Source: Planctomycetota bacterium
GTDB taxonomy: Bacteria > Planctomycetota > Planctomycetia > Pirellulales > UBA1268
Assembly (NCBI GenBank): GCA_016872555.1
Contig: VGZO01000011.1
Coordinates: 1-64,000, forward strand
Length of the DNA: 64,000 nucleotides
Direction: 5' to 3'
Both the position numbers and the translations under genes were made by a program. Under the pieces are notes generated by a model. That model had not been told where the DNA came from. It worked only from the letters and a program-made list of their open reading frames with translations, and made no database searches. How positions within the stretch are numbered: position 1 is the stretch's first letter; each line of letters starts with the position of its first letter. Below are positions 59,645 through 64,000 of the stretch, one piece after another.

Positions 59645-60146
59645 GTTCCCGTGCCGCCGGCTCCCGGGTCGTCGGGGCGGGAATCTCCGGTGCCGGCCGG
59701 TGGCTCGGGCCGGAGATGGCTGGGCTCCATCCCCCCGGCTCAGGTGGTTCCGACAGGCTCCCCCCCGACCGGTTCCCGAGCGATCCGGTCGGCAGTCGGG
59801 AGCCAAGTTCGCGCTGCCCGGGACTCCCCCCGGCCACCACGGCATGTCAGGGGCGCAAAGACAGCGAAAAAGCAGATCCATCTGCATGCTATCGCAAGAT
59901 CTGGTAGACGAGAGCTCGCGGACCACTTCATATGGTCCTCACGGAGCCGGGGCGTGAATGTAGCCACTGGTCGGGGGGAGTCAAGCCGCATTCGGCCAAC
60001 CTTGTCCCGACGGTCGTAAGTCCGCTGGTTCCTTGGTTTTTGTGGGTGTTCTCCAGCCCTGGTTGCACCGCCGTGACCGACCAGCTTTCGGTGGGGGATC
60101 GCGACGGCGAGCGGCATGCCGGTCTGGCGGCGGACGCCACTGCCAA

Positions 60147-60173
60147 GCGTTCGCTCGCCAGCCGAGCGAACGC
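60147..60173. promoter_or_regulatory. Perfect 11-bp hairpin upstream of the DJ-1/PfpI gene
   Basis: Arms GCGTTCGCTCG and CGAGCGAACGC with a CCAGC loop, 87 bp before the GTG start. It may be an operator or an RNA structure in the leader; without a T-tract a terminator is less likely. Confidence 0.45.
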
Positions 60174-60259
60174 CGCGAACAATGCCCGGCGAGGGGCCGC
60201 GGGTTTCCCACCGGCCGAGCACGCGTGCATGAACGATCCGCAACACGACGAGGTGGCCG

Positions 60260-60829
60260 GTGAACGACACGATCGGGGTTGGTATCGGCTCCGGCCTGCG
60301 GATCCTGGTGATCGTCGGCCAGGACTACGAGGATCTCGAGCTGTGGTATCCGAAGCTGCGGCTCGAGGAGGCCGGAGCGCACGTCACCGTCGCCGGTCCG
60401 GTAGGTGGGCAGGTGTACTCCGGGAAGCATGGCTATCCCTGCCGCGCCGATGCGGCCCTCGCCGAGATGGAGAGCGCCGATTTCCACGGCGTCGTGATCC
60501 CCGGCGGCTGGATGCCCGACGCCCTGCGCCGTGACGGCAAGGTTCTCGACCTCGTCCGCAGCTTCGCTGCCGAGGGCAAACTCGTGGCGGCGATCTGCCA
60601 CGGGGGTTGGATCCCGATCTCGGCCGGTGTGTACCGCGGCGTGCGGGTGACCGGCAGCCCCGGCATCCGTGACGATCTGGTCAACGCCGGAGCACGGTGG
60701 AGCGACGAGCCGGTCGTGATCGACGGCAATCATGTCACCAGTCGCCGGCCGGGTGACCTGCCGGCGTTCTGCCGGGGGATCCTCGCGGTGCTCGCGCAAC
60801 GGGCTGCCGGCGGTCCCCGGACGGCGTGA
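60260..60829 (+). CDS. DJ-1/PfpI-family protein
   Basis: A 189-residue class I glutamine-amidotransferase-like protein: RILVIVGQDYEDLELWYPKLRLEEAG carries the Glu, GVVIPGGWMPD the oxyanion turn, and VAAICHGGWIPISAG the nucleophilic Cys with its neighbouring His, as in PfpI proteases and stress-linked glyoxalases. It probably handles damaged proteins or aldehydes. The closing GVRVTGSPGIRDDLVNAGARWSDEPVVIDGNHVTSRRPGDLP is the family C-terminus. GTG start, preceded by GAGG. Confidence 0.9.
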   Translation: MNDTIGVGIGSGLRILVIVGQDYEDLELWYPKLRLEEAGAHVTVAGPVGGQVYSGKHGYPCRADAALAEMESADFHGVVIPGGWMPDALRRDGKVLDLVRSFAAEGKLVAAICHGGWIPISAGVYRGVRVTGSPGIRDDLVNAGARWSDEPVVIDGNHVTSRRPGDLPAFCRGILAVLAQRAAGGPRTA

Positions 60830-61014
60830 CGGGCACCGGCACCGCCGCTGGCCGGCACGCGGTCCGTGAGGGGCCGCGGTCGGCTCCGCGCGCGTCGCCC
60901 CGGCCGATCGGGGGATCCGGCCCCGGCGTGGTGGTTTCGAACGGGGCACGCGGACGACCGGGGGCCGCGTGTTCGGTGTCGGTCGGTGCGGCGGCCGTGG
61001 TACCATCCGGAGGT

Positions 61015-61539
61015 ATGCCATCCGACCCCGCCATCTCCGTCGACGCGCTCAAGAAGACGATCCGAGCCCTCGGCCTGCGCTGCACGGCGGCCCGGCTGGC
61101 GGTGCTCCAGCACCTGATCGCCGCCACCGGTCCCGAAACGCACGCCGAGGTCTCACAAGCCCTGGTGGACACAGGCTTCGACCGGGCGACGATCTACCGC
61201 AACCTCACCGAGCTGACCGAGGCGGGTCTCGTGTCACGGATCGAGTTGGGGGATCATGTGTGGCGGTTCGAGATTCGCAAGGTCGGCCGCGACGGCACCC
61301 GGTCGATCAGCCACCCGCATTTCGTCTGCACCTCCTGCGGGGAGGTGTCGTGCCTCGACGACGTCGACGTCGCGATCACCCCCAAGCCGCCGGTTCGGCC
61401 GGCCGAACCGAAGCCCGCGCCCGCACGGCCGGGGCGGCCGCGCGCGGCCGCGGAGCGGATCACCGAGCCACCGGAGAAGCCGGCGATCCACACCGTCACC
61501 GACGTGCTCCTCAAGGGGCGCTGCGGGAACTGTGGGTGA
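61015..61539 (+). CDS. Fur-family transcriptional regulator with Pro-rich insert
   Basis: A 174-residue Fur homologue. The winged helix is LKKTIRALGLRCTAARLAVLQHLIAATGPETHAEVSQAL with FDRATIYRNLTELTEAGLVSRIEL; metal sites include HPHFVCTSCGEV and the C-terminal CGNCG, two CxxC pairs for structural zinc. Between them lies a run of about 35 residues rich in Pro, Ala and Arg (PKPPVRPAEPKPAPARPGRP) not found in standard Fur proteins. Regulates metal or peroxide response genes by family knowledge. The GGAGG is only 1 nt from the ATG at 61015, so initiation may be weak or at another codon. Confidence 0.87.
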   Translation: MPSDPAISVDALKKTIRALGLRCTAARLAVLQHLIAATGPETHAEVSQALVDTGFDRATIYRNLTELTEAGLVSRIELGDHVWRFEIRKVGRDGTRSISHPHFVCTSCGEVSCLDDVDVAITPKPPVRPAEPKPAPARPGRPRAAAERITEPPEKPAIHTVTDVLLKGRCGNCG

Positions 61540-61540
61540 C

Positions 61541-63385
61541 GTGGCCCGTCTGGCGGGCTCATGGTTTCGGGCCTGTAGCCGGCTGATCGCGATCGTCCTC
61601 GGTCTGGCCGGAGCAGGCGTGGTCCCCTCCGCTCCGGCCGCTCCCCCGGCCGCCGTCGCGGCGGGGCTCGACGAGCAGGCCACGATCCTGCGCGGCCGCG
61701 CCGACGCTCTCGGAATCCGTGGCATCCTCCGCCTGGCACTCGAGGCGGCCGGGGCGGGCCACGATGCGGCGATCGTCGACGACGCGCTGTTCTGCGCGCG
61801 GTCGATGCAGGATCGGGACCCCGCCAGTCAGTGGGTAGGGAACTTCCGCTGGCGACTCGGCGACGAGCGGGTGATCGACGAAAACGCGGTCGAGTTCGCG
61901 GTGCAGCTGCTCTCGCTGATCGCGCTCGACCACCGTGCGCGACTCACGCCGGAGTCGCTGCGGCGACTCGACGAGCTCCTCGCCGACGCCCTCCCCGCGC
62001 TCCGCCGACACCGCGTGCCCCTCGGCCAGACCAACATCGCCCTGACCAGGATCTGGAACCTCCTCGCCCTCGGCCTCCTCGGCGACGCGGAGGCCCGGCG
62101 CGAAGGTGAGGAAGCCTGGCACTCCTGGCTCGACTTCACCCGCGCCCGCGGCATCACCGAAGCGCTCTGCCCGACCTACTATGGTGTCGACCTCGACGCC
62201 CTCGGCCTGATCGCGACCCGCGCCCAAGCAGACGTGGTGCGCGGGGAGGCACGGCAGGTCCTGGCGTACCTCTGGACGTCGATCGCCGCTCATTGGTACG
62301 CGCCGAGCGGCCGCCTCTCCGGGCCCCACGCGCGCGACACCGACTGGTTGTTCGGCCGTGGGCTACTCGACGAGCATGCCGCCGCCGCCGGGTGGATCCC
62401 GTTTCCGGAGGCGGGCGACGCCACCGAGTGGCTGCCCGGGAGCCGCCATGCCGGGCTGACGGTGTTCCGCACGGCCTGCCAACGGCCGCCGCCCCCTGTC
62501 GTCGATCGGTCACGGTGCAGCCGCGTGCCCCGGTTCGTCGTCGAACGCCACGGCACGCACCCCTGGCAGCGGTCCACCGACCACGTCGGCCGACTGGGCA
62601 GTATCGGCATCGCCGGCGAGACCCGCGGCGCCGAGGACAAGGCGCTGGTCGTCAACCTCGGCGGCGGCGCGACGACGGTCAACGTGACGCTGGTCTACGA
62701 CGGCCACGGCGATCCCTACGGCCGGCGCCGCGACGTCGGCGCCGACGGCCACCGCAAGGCGCGCCATCTGCGGCCATTTCTCGTCAGCTCCCAGGACGGC
62801 CCGCGCGTGACGGCCGCCTGGCACCTCGATCCCGCCGATCCGGTGCACCGCCTCGAGGGAACGGAGCGGTCGGTCGCCGCCCACCTGCTCGTGCCGGCCG
62901 ACGCCACGGTCTGGGACGAGGCCGGGCCGTGTGCCAGCGGGGCCGTGCTGCCGGCCGACGCGGTCGCGTTCGTCGAGCGTGAGGGAACCGTGCTCGCACT
63001 GCGCTCGGTCGTGCCCACCGCGACGGAACGCTCTCCGGCACGGTGGCGGCTGGTCGACGACGGCGCACGCCATGGCGCGCGGCGCCTCTCGGCGGAGCCG
63101 GCGGGGGGTGGCGGGCTGGCGGCGCTGCTGGTGATCCTCGACCTCGAACTGTGCGAGGGGCTCGGTGCTGCCGGCTTCGCCGCCTTGCGGAGGGAGTTCG
63201 CGGCGCGGGGGGTGACCGCCGAGCGATCCGCCGACCGTCTGGCGGTGCGCGGCAGCCTGCCGCTCGAGGCCGATCTCGTCGCCCGCCGGCCGCTCGCCTT
63301 CCGGCCGCTGCTGGCCGAGGGCGCCCTGCTCTTGCTCGACGGCGCCGAGGTCGGCCGGCCGCTGCTCGCGCCGGCGACCCCGTGA
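61541..63385 (+). CDS. Exported protein of unknown function, possible alpha-toroid enzyme
   Basis: A 614-residue protein with an N-terminal hydrophobic segment (LIAIVLGLAGAGVVPSAPAA). The first half is helical with paired-helix spacing (VEFAVQLLSLIALDHRARLTPESLRRLDELLADAL; TNIALTRIWNLLALGLLGDAEARREGEEAWHSWLDFTR), as in alpha/alpha-toroid lyases and glycosidases; the second half is beta-rich (ALVVNLGGGATTVNVTLVYDG), as in the C-terminal sandwich of heparinase-like enzymes. I do not recognise the family. GTG 61541 was chosen; GTG 61532, overlapping the Fur stop, is an alternative. Confidence 0.6.
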   Translation: MARLAGSWFRACSRLIAIVLGLAGAGVVPSAPAAPPAAVAAGLDEQATILRGRADALGIRGILRLALEAAGAGHDAAIVDDALFCARSMQDRDPASQWVGNFRWRLGDERVIDENAVEFAVQLLSLIALDHRARLTPESLRRLDELLADALPALRRHRVPLGQTNIALTRIWNLLALGLLGDAEARREGEEAWHSWLDFTRARGITEALCPTYYGVDLDALGLIATRAQADVVRGEARQVLAYLWTSIAAHWYAPSGRLSGPHARDTDWLFGRGLLDEHAAAAGWIPFPEAGDATEWLPGSRHAGLTVFRTACQRPPPPVVDRSRCSRVPRFVVERHGTHPWQRSTDHVGRLGSIGIAGETRGAEDKALVVNLGGGATTVNVTLVYDGHGDPYGRRRDVGADGHRKARHLRPFLVSSQDGPRVTAAWHLDPADPVHRLEGTERSVAAHLLVPADATVWDEAGPCASGAVLPADAVAFVEREGTVLALRSVVPTATERSPARWRLVDDGARHGARRLSAEPAGGGGLAALLVILDLELCEGLGAAGFAALRREFAARGVTAERSADRLAVRGSLPLEADLVARRPLAFRPLLAEGALLLLDGAEVGRPLLAPATP

Positions 63386-63390
63386 GCGGC

Positions 63391-64000
63391 TCAGTACCAG
63401 AGGCCGACGCGTACCAGGAAGGTGTCGTCGGGACGGTAGTCGGCGGTGTCGGTGACGTAGTACTCGACCAGCCGGCCGGTGACCCAGCCGGTCTCGACGC
63501 GGACGCTCGCGCCGAGATCGGCGGGGCGGCGTTCCCAACCGGCCAGCAGCCGGTAGTCGTGGTACACGACGACGTCGTCGGCGCCGTCGTCGCGCCGCAC
63601 CGCCCACTGGTTGCCGCCGAACTCGCCGGCGAGGTACAGCCAGTGGCTCGCCCGGGGCCGCTCGGCAATCCGCCATGCCAAGCGCGGACGGGGAAAGATG
63701 AGCTCGTAGCGCCGGTCGTCCGCCGGGGTCCAGAGCAGGCCGCCGGCGGGCAGCAGATTGACGTCGTAGCGGTCGAGGTAGATGACGCCGGCCACGACCC
63801 GCAGCTCGTCGGTCGCCTCCCAAGCGCCGAAACCATGTCCGGTGATCCGCAGCGCCTGGGCGGAGTCGTTGTGGAAGTCGCTGTACCACCCCGGTGCGAC
63901 CGCCAGATCGACGCCCAGCCGCGCGCCGGCCTTGCGGAGCCAGCGCGCCTGCAGCCAGGCGTCGTACAGGCCGGCCGGCAGGCCGGGGTCGGCCGGCCCC
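63391..64000 (-). CDS. Outer-membrane beta-barrel protein (5' end outside window)
   Basis: The frame is open from the stop at 63391 to the window edge, so only the last ~200 residues are present. The segment consists of amphipathic strands with Tyr/Trp ends: LRVVAGVIYLDRYDVNLLPAGGLLWTP, RYELIFPRPRLAWRI, HWLYLAGEFGGNQWAV, YHDYRLLAGWERR and a terminal Trp-Tyr. It resembles a planctomycete barrel family I associate with DUF6268, which is unproved here. It converges with the unknown exported protein, the stop codons 5 bp apart. Confidence 0.65.
   Translation of the reverse strand, partial: GPADPGLPAGLYDAWLQARWLRKAGARLGVDLAVAPGWYSDFHNDSAQALRITGHGFGAWEATDELRVVAGVIYLDRYDVNLLPAGGLLWTPADDRRYELIFPRPRLAWRIAERPRASHWLYLAGEFGGNQWAVRRDDGADDVVVYHDYRLLAGWERRPADLGASVRVETGWVTGRLVEYYVTDTADYRPDDTFLVRVGLWY

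Larger units (their letters stand above)
59590..60259. other. 670-bp region between divergent nrdJ and DJ-1/PfpI genes
   Basis: It holds the nrdJ promoter palindrome, an 11-bp hairpin at 60147-60173, and a less GC-rich patch at about 59860-59960 with a weak GGACCA/TGGTCC inverted repeat. A GCCACTG is present near 59963, but the surrounding bases do not fit a cobalamin riboswitch. No open frame looks coding. Confidence 0.4.

Noticed and set aside
59941-60000. Possible cobalamin riboswitch near nrdJ (GCCACTG at about 59963)
   Set aside because: The motif is on the strand opposite to nrdJ, and the conserved core (GGGAA, GGTG, CCCCGC) is not around it.

Overview
The window is GC-rich (codon third positions are mostly G or C) and gene-dense, and it reads as chromosomal DNA of a planctomycete, most likely from the Pirellulales side. 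The evidence is the concentration of families typical of that group: cytochrome-c/DUF1549/DUF1553 proteins paired with DUF1501 proteins, long 'membrane-bound dehydrogenase + HEAT + CxxCH' secreted proteins, a DUF1559 pseudopilin-like protein followed by a small lipoprotein, a UxaE-type epimerase, and a long B12-dependent ribonucleotide reductase. No rRNA, tRNA, CRISPR array, transposase or phage module was seen.

Layout. 1-5 kb: a surface or secondary-metabolite type group (Stf0-like sulfotransferase, FemAB-like acyltransferase, family 2 glycosyltransferase, cytochrome P450) and a lone nucleotidyltransferase. 5-9 kb: a secreted M1 aminopeptidase with HEAT repeats, then a MntA/HepT-like toxin-antitoxin pair. 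9-17 kb: secreted heme-c dehydrogenase-like protein, cytochrome-DUF1549-DUF1553 protein, a YheT-type hydrolase on the other strand, and a DUF1501 protein. 16.6-23.5 kb: a DegT aminotransferase/GNAT pair, a small lipoprotein, the stranded 5' end of a baeRF-like gene, an ECF sigma factor overlapping a membrane-anchored VWA protein, and a PatB/MalY-type aminotransferase. 23.5-30 kb: EF-hand protein, a second DUF1549/DUF1553 + DUF1501 pair, a small membrane protein, Xaa-Pro aminopeptidase and FKBP isomerase. 30-38.7 kb: a 1,489-residue ThuA/dehydrogenase/HEAT/cytochrome protein, a secreted helical protein, a Gfo/Idh/MocA oxidoreductase, and the DUF1559 protein with its lipoprotein.

39-43.5 kb is a replication block, dnaN - DUF721 (DciA-like) - gyrB, without dnaA or recF and preceded by about 700 bp without a convincing gene. 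Directly behind gyrB lies a tightly packed sugar operon (43.5-48.9 kb): UxaE-like epimerase, TIM-barrel isomerase, RbsD/FucU mutarotase, aldo/keto reductase, fuconolactonase-like amidohydrolase and Zn alcohol dehydrogenase. Together these resemble the oxidative (non-phosphorylating) L-fucose or related deoxysugar route. pgk, a sialidase-like protein and a DUF3748 protein follow. The last 11 kb hold another heme-c dehydrogenase-like protein, nrdJ, a DJ-1/PfpI protein, a Fur-family regulator, an unrecognised secreted protein and an outer-membrane barrel protein that runs off the window.

The most notable non-coding signal is a dispersed ~107-bp palindromic element with GTGGAC/GTCCAC ends. Copies lie after two stop codons (25963 and 27994, the latter followed by a partial copy at 28100), and a 94% identical copy sits in frame inside the coding sequence of the cytochrome-type gene at 53057-56407. 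That resembles the protein-invading behaviour known from Rickettsia palindromic elements.
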